Source of the DNA: Sycobia sp. Sy_11
Lineage: Eukaryota; Arthropoda; Insecta; Hymenoptera; Epichrysomallidae
NCBI GenBank assembly: GCA_018907035.1
Contig: JACCIC010000064.1
Coordinates: forward strand, 2,757,001 to 2,821,000
DNA length: 64,000 nt
Direction: 5' to 3'
Below, piece by piece: positions 22,002 to 33,018 of this stretch; positions within the stretch are counted from its first letter, which is position 1; each line of letters begins with the position of its first letter. A model generated the notes under the pieces. It saw only the letters and a program-made list of their open reading frames with translations. It had not been told where the DNA came from and did no database searches. The position numbers and the translations under genes were made by a program.

Positions 22002-22870
22002 TTATCTTATTTCAATCACTTCATAGCTGTTCTTCACGTCACCACTCATAGAATGATATTGAAGGATACGATCATGCAAAATGAAGTAGTAAGCTGACAT
22101 ATTTGGTGGAAAATTATTTTTTGATTCAAGTTCTAGTTCTTTTACATCAACGTATCTTTTTTTGAGCGACTTGTTATGCAATAAACAATTAATAACTTTA
22201 AGTGGCATATGATCTCGAAAATTTGTTCTCTTGAAAATAGGCTAAGACTCCTTGATGTGTTAAATATTTTGAAAATTTGTACATATATCATACAATATCG
22301 AATATTTATTTTTAGAGATATAAATATTTAAATTTTCGTACGGATAATATTCAGAATTAAGAAAAAGTTTCATATTACTGATATCACAATAGTCAAAGCG
22401 ATTGGAATTTGTATCTTTTTGTCCTTTTCTGTTAACTTGAAATTCTAGAATGATGAATCACCACTTTTCCAGTTGATTTGTCTTTTTACTACACAAACAT
22501 GCTGGGATATAGTGGGAAGGAGTATATATTCATTCATAGATTTCCGAAGTACAACAATTCAGAGAGGTAGGATGATCTTTTTCCAACTGTCTTAATAGTT
22601 GAAGCTTGTATTCGTCGGATGTTATGATAATTGCAATAATCTTCAGCAAAACCGAAAATCACGTTGAAGGTAGAGATTCTTCAAAATAGTCCAAATTATC
22701 GGTGATTGGATTGGACTCTTTTATATCTAGCCATCATGCATTTTCGATTATTAGATTTGACTCTGAAATAAGAAAACCTAATATTTGATAAGGCGATTTT
22801 AGTATTTCTACATCTACCAATTTCTATTGCATTCAGTTCTTAACGAATATCCTTATATCAGTGACAGATG
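22002..22870 (-). pseudogene. Polinton/adintovirus-type major capsid (hexon-like) remnant
   Basis: On the minus strand, pieces in broken frames resemble the double-jelly-roll capsid proteins of Polinton-like and adintovirus-like elements. Short landmarks are ISNMKLFLNSEYYPYENL (about 22382-22330) and KNNFPPNMSAYYFILHDRI (22110-22060). Earlier parts near 22600-22440 are present but interrupted by stops. The last frame (22208-22002) is open. At least four stops or shifts make it a dead fossil. If the assignment holds, it records an endogenised dsDNA virus-like element. The DUF8207-like ORF on the same strand at 19690-20500 is its possible companion. The assignment is by recognition and needs a structure-aware search. 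Confidence 0.5.
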
Positions 22871-23205
22871 GCATTGTTTACAAATTTCGTATTTTGCAAA
22901 TCTGTACTATCATTTTTAGCAAATTTACTGCACAATCTATCATCACAGTTTTAGTTAAAAATTGTCTAAACATGGAATTCAAAATGTACTGGACAAAAAC
23001 TCAAAAAAAAGCAAACGGCATGAAGATATACTGCCGGATAGCGATCAGTGATTTCGGAAACTTCCAATTGTGGAAAACCCAATAGCTTATTGATTCTTAT
23101 AACTTATCTATATGGTTCTAGAGTTAAAAAATACATATATTTATTCAAAATCATTAAATCAACCAAAATCTACGTATTTAGAAAAACTTCTGGAGCTTAT
23201 ATACA
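22871..23205. other. No feature recognised
   Basis: Moderately AT-rich. The open frames at 22861-23085 and nearby look coincidental. Confidence 0.3.
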
Positions 23206-23319
23206 AATGAATAAATATTTTATCATTGGTCTTATAGCCCAATCAAATCAATTGAAAACAATACGTAACAATATTAATACATATCTACATTAACATTAAT
23301 ACATCAATACACAAAAATA
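23206..23319 (-). repeat. Penelope-like terminal repeat fragment, cut by mariner
   Basis: AATAAATATTTTATCATTGG, the CTTATAGCCCAATCAAATCA block, ACAATACGTAACAATATTAA and the CATTAATACATCAATACAC block match 20614-20715 and 34913-35010 almost base for base. The match stops at the TA where the mariner copy at 23320 is inserted. Confidence 0.85.
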
Positions 23320-23701
23320 TCAGGTATGTGAATAAGTCTTTCCCGTTTTTTTTCAAATTTTGAGCCTTTATTGTGAAAAAATGGTTACAAATGAATTATT
23401 GAAAGTATTGGCCATCGCTAGCTACAACTTTTTCCCATCTTTCTGGCAACATACGAATCCCGTTGCGAAAAAATTCGACCGGTTTGGCCTCTATCCAGTC
23501 ATCCACCCATTTTTTGGCTTCGTCGTAGGAATGGAAGTGCTGGTCAGCCAGGCCATGCGTCATCGATCTGAAGAGATGGTAATCAAACGGAGCAACGTCT
23601 GGACTATACGGCGGGTGGGGTAGGACTTCCCATTTGAGCGTTTCTAAGTATGTTTTCACCGGCGGTGCAACATGTGGGCGAGCATTGTCGTGTTGCAACA
23701 C
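23320..23701 (-). pseudogene. Truncated mariner copy: C-terminal transposase end
   Basis: The first 380 bases match the left end of the full element at 24972 (TCAGGTATGTGAATAAGTCT and onward). On the minus strand they encode the last 101 residues of the transposase, from the second catalytic region (QHDNARPH) through YSPDVAPFDYH to the end. At about 23700 the sequence departs from mariner, so the N-terminal two-thirds are gone. Its protein part is identical to the copy at 25049-26092 over this stretch. A young truncation or partial insertion is likely. Confidence 0.9.
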
Positions 23702-24300
23702 AGTCGTGTGAGGGGTGGTTTACTTAAGTAAGGATGCCACTTAATTCGAATATAACTATAGATTTATTAACTGATTACATACTAATTTATACATATATTA
23801 TATACATGCGCTCGAGAGTAAGTTCCGATGAAGACTAACTACCTATTTCTCGGTTTCGGTGATCGCGACATCTATCTCTTTTTCTGCTAATGCACGCATA
23901 TACTCTATATTATATACATATGTATTACACGAGCTATATGTATATTCTTACAGTCGTTACTATTGTCTATTTCTTAGCCTCTGATGAGATGATTTTTCGG
24001 AAAACTTTTTAGCTTTTTATGGAATCATTATAAACGCAACTTTAAAACTAAAAATTTAATACTTTTTCTCGTGAGGGAATAATTGAAATTTCAGTTTCAA
24101 TTAAAACAATCTAAAAAATTGCTAGAAAATGGCTAATGAAATACAAAACCGAAAAATGAATTGTTAATCGCTTCGTATCATATATAAATTAAGTATTTAT
24201 GCGGCATAATAAATGGCTTTTAAGTTCAAGGTGTGGTATGTATGTATACAATTTAACAAACAACTAATTCTAATCAATAAAATATCCTTTGAAGTAAGTA
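23702..24300. other. No gene; possible unidentified repeat
   Basis: Moderately AT-rich DNA with no coherent frame. I cannot tie it to another region in the window. Confidence 0.3.
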
Positions 24301-24760
24301 GATAAGCTATGAGAGTTCTGGATCACTTCCGGTGATTCAGAACTCTCACAGCTCACAGCGCTTACATCACAGACGCTGACGTCACAGACGCTGACGCCAC
24401 GCGTAGTTCCGAATTACTACCAGTGATTCAGAACTGTCATAGATTACAGCGGTTACGTCACGGACGACACGCGCAGTTCCGGGATGATCCAGAATTCCCA
24501 TAGCTTACAACGTCAACGTCACAGGTCCGGACGTCAGCGACCTTTAGCACTATATACTTTTCTATCTCGTAGTGGGAGAGAAAAGTATGTAATTCTCTCT
24601 CATAGCGCGCTGTTTTTTTTAAATATTACGCCGCACGGCCACTAGCGGCTTGTGTAAGAGAGAGAGAGAAGTATATAGCTTTCTCTTTTCCAATACCGCA
24701 CGCTGTATTACAGAGGAGGGTCTATAATATCCATGGGAACTAGACGGAGAGAACAATATA

Positions 24761-24812
<52 letters not shown>

Positions 24813-24960
24813 GGCCAGGGCTCTTCTCTTACACATTTGCGTCGCGTTGTTATCCACATGCATGAACCTGTTTATGTCAATTCGAGAAGAACGATTTTGT
24901 AATCGTTTTTTTATTAGTGCCATCTGATGCAAGCAACTCAGTCGAAAACACGCACCTGTT
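24301..24960. repeat. Dispersed non-coding repeat, copy 2
   Basis: Collinear with 5735-6300 (see that entry). This copy begins with three internal tandem-like units of the form TTCCGG...GATTCAGAACT...CATAG..TACAGCG...GTCAC (24316-24540), which copy 1 shows more weakly. It contains a (TC)n tract at 24765-24812 and ends near CGATTTTGTAATCGTTTTTT (24890-24910). Confidence 0.6.
24765..24812. repeat. (TC)n microsatellite
   Basis: CT dinucleotide run with one TA interruption. It creates artificial Arg/Glu and Leu/Ser open frames. Confidence 0.95.
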
Positions 24961-24971
24961 TCGAAATAGTA

Positions 24972-26258
24972 TCAGGTATGTGAATAAGTCTTTCCCGTTT
25001 TTTTTTCAAATTTTGAGCCTTTATTGTGAAAAAATGGTTACAAATGAATTATTGAAAGTATTGGCCATCGCTAGCTACAACTTTTTCCCATCTTTCTGGC
25101 AACATACGAATCCCGTTGCGAAAAAATTCGACCGGTTTGGCCTCTATCCAGTCATCCACCCATTTTTTGGCTTCGTCGTAGGAATGGAAGTGCTGGTCAG
25201 CCAGGCCATGCGTCATCGATCTGAAGAGATGGTAATCAAACGGAGCAACGTCTGGACTATACGGCGGGTGGGGTAGGACTTCCCATTTGAGCGTTTCTAA
25301 GTATGTTTTCACCGGCGGTGCAACATGTGGGCGAGCATTGTCGTGTTGCAAAATAACTTTGTCGTGCCTGTCGGAGTATTGTGGCCGTTTTTCTCGCAGT
25401 GCGCGGCTCAAACGCATCAATTGTCGTCGATAGACCTCGCCTGTGATCCTTTCATTCGGTTTCAGAAGCTCATAGTAAACCACACCTAGCTGGTCCCACC
25501 ATATACAGAACATGAGCTTGGCGCCATGAATATTTGGCTTGGCCGTCGATGATGATGCATGGCCGGGTAGTCCCCATGATTTTCTTCGCTTCGGATTATC
25601 GTAACGTATCCACTTTTCATCGCCAGTCACGATACGATGCAGAAAACCCTTTCTTTTATGTCGCTGAAGCAGCTGTTCGCAAGTGAAAAAACGCCGTTCG
25701 ACGTCTCTCAGCTTCAGTTCGTACGGCACCCAATTTCCTTGCTTTTGGATCATTCCTATGGCTTTCAAACGCTTGGAAATAGTTGTTCGGTCAACTCCCA
25801 ATGCTTCAGCAAGTTCTTCTTGCGTTTGACAAGAATCTTCATCAAGCAAAGTCGCCAATTCTCGATCTTCAAAGATTTGCGGCCGCCCGGAACGCTCCTT
25901 GTCTTCCACGTCGAAATCACCGCTTTTGAAGCGTCGAAACCATCCGCGAACACTTGAATCATCGACACAACCTTCTCCATAAGCCTCCTGAAGCAATCGA
26001 TGCGTCTCGGCAGCAGATTTCTTCAAATTGAACCAATAAAGTGAAACTTCCCGCAAATGACGTCGACTCGGCTCAAATTTCGACATTTTCACGATATCAA
26101 AAATTTATGATGCGAAAAAATTTTAACTTATGTGTTAGTATGGAATTGTTGACATATGAATAAGCTTTGATTATGACATATGTAACCATTGAATACTCGC
26201 ACAGTATTGGTGGCGCCATCTCTTACAAAAAACGGGAAGGACTTATTCACACTCCTAA
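24972..26258 (-). mobile_element. Full-length mariner element, apparently intact
   Basis: A 1287-bp element with terminal inverted repeats: left TCAGGTATGTGAATAAGTCT (24972 on), right end reverse complement TTAGGAGTGTGAATAAGTCC (26258 back). Both continue into CCCGTTTTTT. It is flanked by TA at 24970-24971 and 26259-26260, the mariner target duplication. One open transposase gene fills the minus strand (26092-25049). The two terminal repeats differ at a few positions. A near-identical element lies at 53643-54936 and a truncated one at 23320. Confidence 0.95.
25049..26092 (-). CDS. Mariner transposase, intact 347 aa
   Basis: It cuts and pastes the element by binding the terminal repeats and catalysing strand transfer at TA. 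The N-terminal part has two helix-turn-helix regions (about residues 8-50 and 85-112), with a KERSGRPQIFED linker between. The WVPYELK motif (121-127) is the family's WVPHEL linker. The catalytic triad is Asp158 (VTGDEKW), Asp251 (QHDNARPH) and Asp286 (YSPDVAPFDYH). The last two are separated by 34 residues, the D34D signature of mariner. Length fits the usual 340-350 aa. The start may be the first Met or the Met at residue 3. No stops or shifts are seen, so it may still be active or was until recently. Confidence 0.95.
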   Translation of the reverse strand: MKMSKFEPSRRHLREVSLYWFNLKKSAAETHRLLQEAYGEGCVDDSSVRGWFRRFKSGDFDVEDKERSGRPQIFEDRELATLLDEDSCQTQEELAEALGVDRTTISKRLKAIGMIQKQGNWVPYELKLRDVERRFFTCEQLLQRHKRKGFLHRIVTGDEKWIRYDNPKRRKSWGLPGHASSSTAKPNIHGAKLMFCIWWDQLGVVYYELLKPNERITGEVYRRQLMRLSRALREKRPQYSDRHDKVILQHDNARPHVAPPVKTYLETLKWEVLPHPPYSPDVAPFDYHLFRSMTHGLADQHFHSYDEAKKWVDDWIEAKPVEFFRNGIRMLPERWEKVVASDGQYFQ

Positions 26259-26374
26259 TATTTATTTCTTAATGTTTTTCAGAATTTGTTTTGTTTTTAA
26301 GAACCCCTCATAAAAGTGGTCCAGACATACTTGGTCATCGTGTTCTAATATCTGAAAACGATATTCCTCGTATT

Positions 26375-26820
26375 AGAGCTGATAAAGGGAGACCGCCGAT
26401 GCCCATCTTAGATATTGCAGTAAAATTTTGACACTCAATGCTACGGCGATAAATGTCGGTACTCGTTCGTACGATATTCCAAATTTGGTTTGTAATCTTT
26501 TGCGATCGAGGGGGTGACGGCGTTCAGTAGGGCAGGCGCCTAAACAATAGATGCAATAAAAGGGAATAACTGGCGTCGAAATTCTTGAAGTATGTATAGA
26601 TTTTCTTTTCAGTCTGTATAAGGGTGTATTTGCGTGTGTATATATGTATTTATATATATATATATACGTATTTTCTTACAATTTTAAATTCGCTTCGTGG
26701 CAATGATCGAGGCTCTGTAAAGGTATACGCATTTAAAAAATTTCTTCGTCGACATCAATGAAACCCATTTATTACACCACGATGCCAAATTTTTCAGAAA
26801 ATAGGTATATGTATATACAA
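26375..26820 (+). repeat. Helitron-related dispersed repeat, copy at 26.4 kb
   Basis: Blocks GCCGATGCCCATCTTAGA, GCAGTAAAATTTTGACACTC, GTTCAGTAGG, TAAAAGGGAATAACTGG and the CGTATTTTCTTACAATTTTAAATTCG-type block are shared in order with 35755-36230 and 49600-49965. The end (CTTCGTCGACATCAATGAAACCC ... AATAGGTATA) matches 49905-49965 and, inverted, 46980-47045. The 35.8-kb copy links the family to the Helitron at 50311. Confidence 0.65.
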
Positions 26821-26829
26821 CAAATATTT

Positions 26830-27370
26830 ATTTAAATTTCTGTTTAAAACAATAACATACCTATTTAAAATGAATGAATATTTTGTAATTTGGAGTTAAC
26901 CATATATTTGAAACAAACAATTAAGATTATTTGAATAGTAAACATATATTCATCACATTACAATAAATAAATTATTGAAAAATAATAAATATTTCTTGAA
27001 TTTTACTAAACGGAACTAAATATACGTAAAAGATAAAGTTAAATAAATAAACATATGAAAAACTATGTATATACTCAAATTTAACAAATATATTCAATTT
27101 TTGGAAAATCTATTCAATATGAACAATTAAATAGCTTTATCAAAAGGTGAAATATATTTATTTGATTATACCCAACGACTTGTTAAAAACGAATAAACAT
27201 TTCTTTGAATTTATTAAACCAAGCACAAAGATCTAAATATTAAATTTACATGTATAAATCTATTAATAAAACTATTTATATTATAAGTACATAATTTTTA
27301 AAAAAATAGAAAATATTTTTTTGATTTATATATACATTTTATAGTTTTTACTATTTATTTATTATTGAAT
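26830..27370. repeat. AT-rich repeat, inverted relative to 34270-34880
   Basis: Stretches such as TTTTGTAATTTGGAGTTAA and AGCACAAAGATCTAAATATT, then the TTGATTTATATATACATTTTATAGTTTTTAC end, match the reverse complement of 34430-34670 in consistent order. No coding frame. Confidence 0.55.
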
Positions 27371-27374
27371 GTAC

Positions 27375-28345
27375 AAATAAGTTTCCGCCGTTTACTTATA
27401 GAGAAATAAGAATTTATTGTAAAAAAAAGGTACAAATAATGTCATTCAAAATATTGACCATCACTTTCTACTACTTTTGACCATCTTTCCGGCAGCAAGT
27501 GGATCCCTTCTAAAAAATTGCTCGTCTTTTGAGGCAATCCACGAATCGACCTATTTCCTCAATTCTTCGTAAGAAGTGAAGTGCTGCCCAGCCAGACCAT
27601 GAGTGATCGACCGGAATAGCTGTTAGTCTGGTGACTACGGCGGGTGCGGTAGGACGTCCCAATTCAGTGCTTCTCATGTCTCCTTTAGAATTTTTGAAAG
27701 ATGTGACCTAGTATTGTCATACTGAAAAATGACTTTATCGTGCTTTTTGGCATATTGTGGACGTTTAATCTTCAATGCTTGGCTGAATTGCATCAGCTGT
27801 TCTTGGTAACGTTTCCCGGTGACTGTTTATTGTGTTTGAGTAGTTCGCAATAGATTACTCCAAACTGATCCCATCAAATGCACAGCATTAACTTCTTGCT
27901 ATGAATGTTTGGCTTGGCCATCAAAGTAGAGACATGACCGGGCTTACACATGATTTCCTACGCTTTGGGTTGTCGTAGTAAGTCCACTTTTCGTCTTCTA
28001 TCACGATTCGATGTAGAAATCCTTTGCGATTTTGCCTTTTGAGCAATTTTTCACAAGCGACTAAGCGACTCTCGACGTCTCTTAGCTTCATCTTTATTCC
28101 AGTAAAGCTTCTAAATCTGTGTCACCATACACTTCGGGCCTTCCACTGCATGTTTTGTCCTTCACGTGAAAATCACCACTTTCAAATTTTTGGAACCACT
28201 CCCGACATCTTCTCTCACTCAAATTAACATTACCATATGCTTCTATAAGTAGCCGATGTGCTTCAGCTGCAGATTACTTCAAATGAAAGAAGTAAATTAA
28301 CAATTCCCGCAAATGACACTTATTTGGCTCAAAACTTGACATCTT
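27375..28345 (-). pseudogene. Decayed mariner transposase, second subfamily, copy 1
   Basis: The minus strand encodes a mariner transposase in broken frames. HTH residues are near 28340-28280 (SFEPNKCHLRELLIYFFHLK) and the linker near 28090. GDEKW-type and YDNPKRRK-like residues lie near 27990-27960, a QYDNTRSH-like second region near 27720, and the third Asp region near 27640. The C-terminal end runs to about 27440. A terminal-repeat-like TGTACAAATAAGTTTCCGCC lies at 27371-27390. There are stops near 28275 and 27835 and several shifts. Copy 2 of this subfamily is at 57387-58140, and the sequences beyond its 5' side also match, so both were duplicated with flanking DNA. Confidence 0.8.
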
Positions 28346-28492
28346 AACACGATGAAAACTAAGTGATGCTAGCGAAAATATATACATATACTGTTTCTGG
28401 ATGTCTACATATACTATACGACTTTTTGCTGACAATTTCGATGTTATCTTATCGGTGGCATACACCTAATAATTAGGTGTGCACAGCAACTG

Positions 28493-28563
28493 TATTTTGC
28501 ACAGCATACTGCGATAACGTAATTAATTAGGTGTTAGCTTGCGAATCCAAAGATCCGAGGATA
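28493..28563 (+). ncRNA. tRNA-like sequence (possible SINE head), copy 1
   Basis: GCGATAACGTAATTAATTAG, GTGTTAGC.TGCGAATCCAAAG and GATCCGAGGATAGAATCCCG resemble a degenerate tRNA. They show a D-arm-like stretch, an anticodon-loop-like CGAATCCAAAG, and a T-arm with GATAGAATCC in place of the B-box GTTCGAATCC. Two more copies lie at 36675-36745 (minus) and 56876-56952 (plus). It is embedded in a wider AT-rich repeat, so a functional tRNA is unlikely. Confidence 0.5.
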
Positions 28564-29825
28564 GAATCCCGGTTATGTCGATGTTTTTTTAAGCGAAATA
28601 AATTAATTATGAGACTTTAATCAGATAATGTAATATTGAAATAATGTTGAATAACAAGTAATTATTGTTTTAAAGAGAGGAATCGAATTCTTCATTTTAA
28701 ATAAAATTTTTTGAGCAAAGTATTGAAATTCTTAATCCAAGTATATATTTACATAATTTTGTCGGCTTGAATCAAATAACTAAATTTTTTATTTAAAATC
28801 TTCAGTTATTGGTTCAAGAAAATATTTTTTTTAGATAAGAAAATATTTATTTAATTTACAATCTCAGTCACCCATTTTCTAGAAAATCTGGACTACAATC
28901 TAGAAGATATTTAATTAATCGAAGAATTAATTTTCCTGATATTAAGTTTTAATCTATTGGTTTAAGGATATATTTTCTCAAACTAAGAATATATTCATAT
29001 AATTCCCAATATTTATGTTTTGCTGTTGAGAAAATATGAGCTTTATTTCAGTCACCACTTACTTGGTTCAAGTTTATACGATTACTTGGTTAAAGAAAAT
29101 ATTTACTTGGTACTGTTCCGTTGCCATTCGTTTTTCTTATTACAGTTAAATAATAACTGTAAGATATGGAAACAATTTAGAAGTACAAGATAATATTAAG
29201 CAATGTGCATAATAGGTATAAGAATGTTTTTATAATTAACTTGTAAGAATGTAAGAAATCAAGAGTGCTAAGATTTTCTCTGTTATTGATCATTTTCCTA
29301 TATAAGTCAAATAAAACTATAACTACATTATATTAGAATGATCTGTTTGATAGTCTAAAGTATACCGAACATTTTTGGTTTCACTAGTTTTTAATTCAAT
29401 TTTCTTTTTTCTCTAAACAACGTACAATATAAAGATCACTAATTTTACGAAGTCTACATATTAAATTAGAATTAGAATATACGTACACATGCGTAAATAA
29501 ATAGATAATGGAGCATTGATGTATATTATGTGTACATCTATGCATGTAGATATATATGAGGAAATATATGATAATGCACAGGTAAATGACATATACAGAA
29601 CTTCATAAGACAAAATACAAATTGTATGTATAGGTGTATTTACCTGCTGACAATAATTTATCCTCTTACCTGTACGCGAAATACTAATATAACAAGTTTA
29701 TTAATATAGACATTTAATAAATAAGAAATTAAGTCAACTACGTTATCTATTATAATTACTAAGTATATATATTGTAGGCATAAATATTATAAGAATAAAT
29801 AAGCGTTCATAACAGAATGGACCTT
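28564..29825. repeat. AT-rich dispersed repeat and unassigned DNA
   Basis: 28600-29110 matches parts of 36230-38100 (inverted and direct pieces) and 58330-58850. Shared blocks include AACAAGTAATTATTGTTTTA, TTCTTGAGTGAA-type blocks, and TTACTTGGTTAAAGAAAATA. From 29110 to 29825 I see AT-rich DNA with no feature. Confidence 0.5.
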
Positions 29826-32800
29826 CTTGAAAGGTATAAGCTCTAAACCACACGTAACGCTTGGAACAATAAAAATTAAGGTATTAGGAGGAATTTCTTA
29901 TTTCCACGTCATCTTCGACGACTTCCCACTACCTTATACTGGAATTTTACGTTCGCATTATCATTGCGATTCACGCGTCAAACTGAATTATAGAACAAAA
30001 CAGATATATTACCCCACTATGGATCATCCTATTAAATTCATATCACAAAAAAATCTAATCGAGGACTTGAAGGAGAACCCAAAGGAAGAGACCTCTAATT
30101 GTATAAACGACTCAACACATACCAATACTTCTATAGACGAATTTATCGAAAAAAACGAAATCGACGAGGAATAAGAAAATTTAAATCGAAAGCTACTGTA
30201 CATCAATGACGAAACAGATAAATTCCTCGATCAATACCTTGATTCAAAGAGCAATGCAATTAAAACATTACATTCTATTTCATAAAGTGATACCTCGGAA
30301 AATCTAGGTATCACTCAGAATGTAATTGATTCAAAGAATTCTGGTCCAGAAATCAAAGCCATCACATCTACTCAGATCGTAGGAATAAAGGAGCTGATAT
30401 GAACTGAGCATCTCACCCTGTAGAGATGAAGTACGTGCAAGATTTAGTTGAAAGGAATCGCGACGTCTTTTTCCTGCCTGAAGACTCTATTACGAGGTAC
30501 AGATGTTATAATGCATGGAATTAAAACGGTCGATGATGAATCGATCAATACAAAACAGTATAAATTCCCCCATGCACTGAAAGGCGAAATTAACAAACAA
30601 ATTAACGACCTATTAGCTACTAGAGTAATAAAAGACTAAAATCCACCTTGGAATAGTTCTTTATGGATCGTTCCTAAGCGCGCTGATTCGGAAGGACGCT
30701 CTAGATGGCGCATGGTACTGGATTTTAAGGCCCTTAATGACAAAACTGTAAGCAAAGCGTACCCTTTACCCAATATAACGAAAACATTCGATCGACTAGG
30801 AGGCGCTAAATATTATACAGTACTAGACCTCGCATCAGGATTTCACCAAATCAAAATGGATGCGAGTTATGCTTACAAAACTACATTTAGCGCCCCATTT
30901 GGCCATTACGAATTCGTTAAAATCCAATTCGGACTCAAAAATGCACTCGTAACATTTCAAAGACAAATGGATAGTCTCTTGAAAGGATTACAGGGCATAA
31001 AATTCTATGTCTACCTAGACGATATAGTCGTTTATGCAAACACTCTGGAAGAACATCATCAGAAAACCCAATTGTTATTAGATAGACTCCAAGGAGCAGG
31101 ATTAAAATTACAGTTTGACAAATGCGAGTTTTCAAAAAGGGAAATCAATTATTTAGGGCATCAACGGAATGAAAAGGGACTCAGTCCAGACCCAAAGAAA
31201 ATAGAAGCTGTAAAGAATTTTTCACAACCTAAGAATGTAAAAAATGTTAGGCAATTTCTTGATCTAGCTGGTTACTACCGCCGATTCATAGAAAACTTCG
31301 CTACGACATCGAAATCTCTGACTAAACTCTTACAAAAAGATACCTCATTTCAGTGGTCGGATAAGTCAGAATATGCATTCCAGAAATTAAAACACATACT
31401 CTGCAACGCATCTTTACTGCATCCATTTAACATAACTACAGATGCATCAGGGTACGCTGTAGGAGGTATCTTGTCACAAGGAGTAGTTGGAAAAGATCGA
31501 CCTATCAAATATACTTCGCGTGTATTACGCAGTGCCGAACTAAAGTACGAAGTATATGAAAAGGAAGCGTTAGGTGTTGTACACAGTGTAAAAGCATTCC
31601 GGTCCTACGTTTATGGCAGAAGAATTACAACTGAGAGAACTTTTGGCAAAGGAAAGGGAAACCCTCATAAGCATAGAAAAATCAAAATCCATAGAAAATC
31701 TAGAACGACAACATATATATGAACAATTAAAAACAGTGTTCGACAAGTCATAGGTAAAAGTTCTGATTTATACCAATGCCCTAAAATACGTGCCCGAGGA
31801 TAAAAGAGATGAAATATTTTTCGAATTACATAAATTTATTATCGGTGGACATAGAGGCGTGTTTAAACCTATAATAGAATAAAACATAAATACTTTTGGG
31901 AAAACTTGAAAGACGGCATCCAGCGCAGAATACAACAGTGTTTGGATTGCCAATTGAAAAAATTGGTCCGACTGAAAACCAAATAACCAATGATAATTAC
32001 GGATACGCCCGGTGTGCCTTTACAAAAGGTAGCCTTAGACGTCGTAGGACCGTTGAAATGCACGTAAAACGACAACGAATACATTCTCACCATTCAAGAT
32101 CAGTTCACGAAGTTGTGTGTGAAAATACCACTGAAAGATACCCTGTCTACAACTATCGCTGATACGTTCATAAAAAGATTTATTTATATATTTGGGACAC
32201 CAAAAATAATTCTGACAGATCAAGGTACAAATTTTTTCAGGAGCCTAATGAGCAGGGTAGCAAAATGCTTTAAAATAAAAAAATTACGTATAACTGTGTT
32301 CCATTCCCAATCCAATGGTTTTTTGCAACGGTCACACCATACCTTAGGCGAATTCCTAAAGCAATACACCACGAACGACGACGAGTGGAATAGCTGGCTT
32401 GATTTGGCTATGCTAAACTATAACACTTGTGTACAGGAAAGTACCAAACACAGCCCTTACGAACTTGTATTTTGACGTCTAGCTCGATTACCCTCGACTG
32501 ACCCCTTAAGAGAGACAGACTTACTCCCGACGTATAAAGGCTATTTAATTGATTTGGTAACACGATTAAATGGTTTATAAAAATGGCATGAGTATCTAAT
32601 ATCGTCCAAACTAAAGTCAAAAAAGTATTATGAGCAAAAATTAAATCCTAGAAATTTTAAAATAGGCGACTGTATATTTCTATTATCGGATCCGAAACCC
32701 GGTAAACTTAACAATCACTACTTCGGGCCATATAAAATATTAGAAATCCTAACTAAAAATAACATGCGGATTCAATTAAATAAAGGTAGCAAAATTGTGC

Positions 32801-32889
32801 ACGCGAATAAACGTAGAATATCGCACATCAATCGTGCGTCATCAATAAAAAGAAAGGGGAGGAAAAAATTAGAAACTGACCCGTGTTAA
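29826..32889 (+). pseudogene. Gypsy pol: protease end, RT, RNase H, integrase
   Basis: The first frame (29827-30174) starts in the flap/end of a retropepsin (FDDFPLPYTGIL). RT begins about 30640 and is open from 30712. It has VLDFKALNDKT, YTVLDLASGFHQI and the catalytic VYLDDIVV (about 31008-31032), followed by the thumb (LGHQRNEKGLSPDPKK). RNase H has ITTDASGYAVGGILSQ (31432-31480) but is cut at about 31620 by a deletion or frameshift. The integrase has an HHCC finger (about 31830-31960), a first Asp (DQFTK), and ILTDQGTNF with the second Asp. The position normally Glu in NG.LERSHH reads FLQRSHH, that is Gln. Stops near 30172, 30637 and 31751, and a shift after 32475, confirm it is dead. Confidence 0.85.
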
Positions 32890-33009
32890 AAATTATGTAG
32901 TATAACCACTAATTTCATCAATTCACTTTCATCTACTTCACTATTCTATACCTTACTTGTATTATTAATAATATTTCTAAGATAATTAATATAAGGAAAT
33001 CTTTCCTTC

Positions 33010-33018
33010 GAGGGGGGG
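33010..33018 (+). other. Polypurine tract of the Gypsy element
   Basis: GAGGGGGGG lies 120 bases after the pol stop, the usual place for the primer of plus-strand DNA synthesis, with the 3' LTR expected directly downstream (TACACG...). No second copy of that LTR was found at the other end. Confidence 0.5.

Noticed and set aside
24733..24927. 64-aa plus-strand frame next to the TC tract
   Set aside because: A Leu-Ser repeat made by the microsatellite; the remainder belongs to the non-coding dispersed repeat.
29827..30174. A host gene starting at 29827
   Set aside because: The frame begins with a retropepsin end and leads into Gypsy RT; it is retroelement coding sequence.
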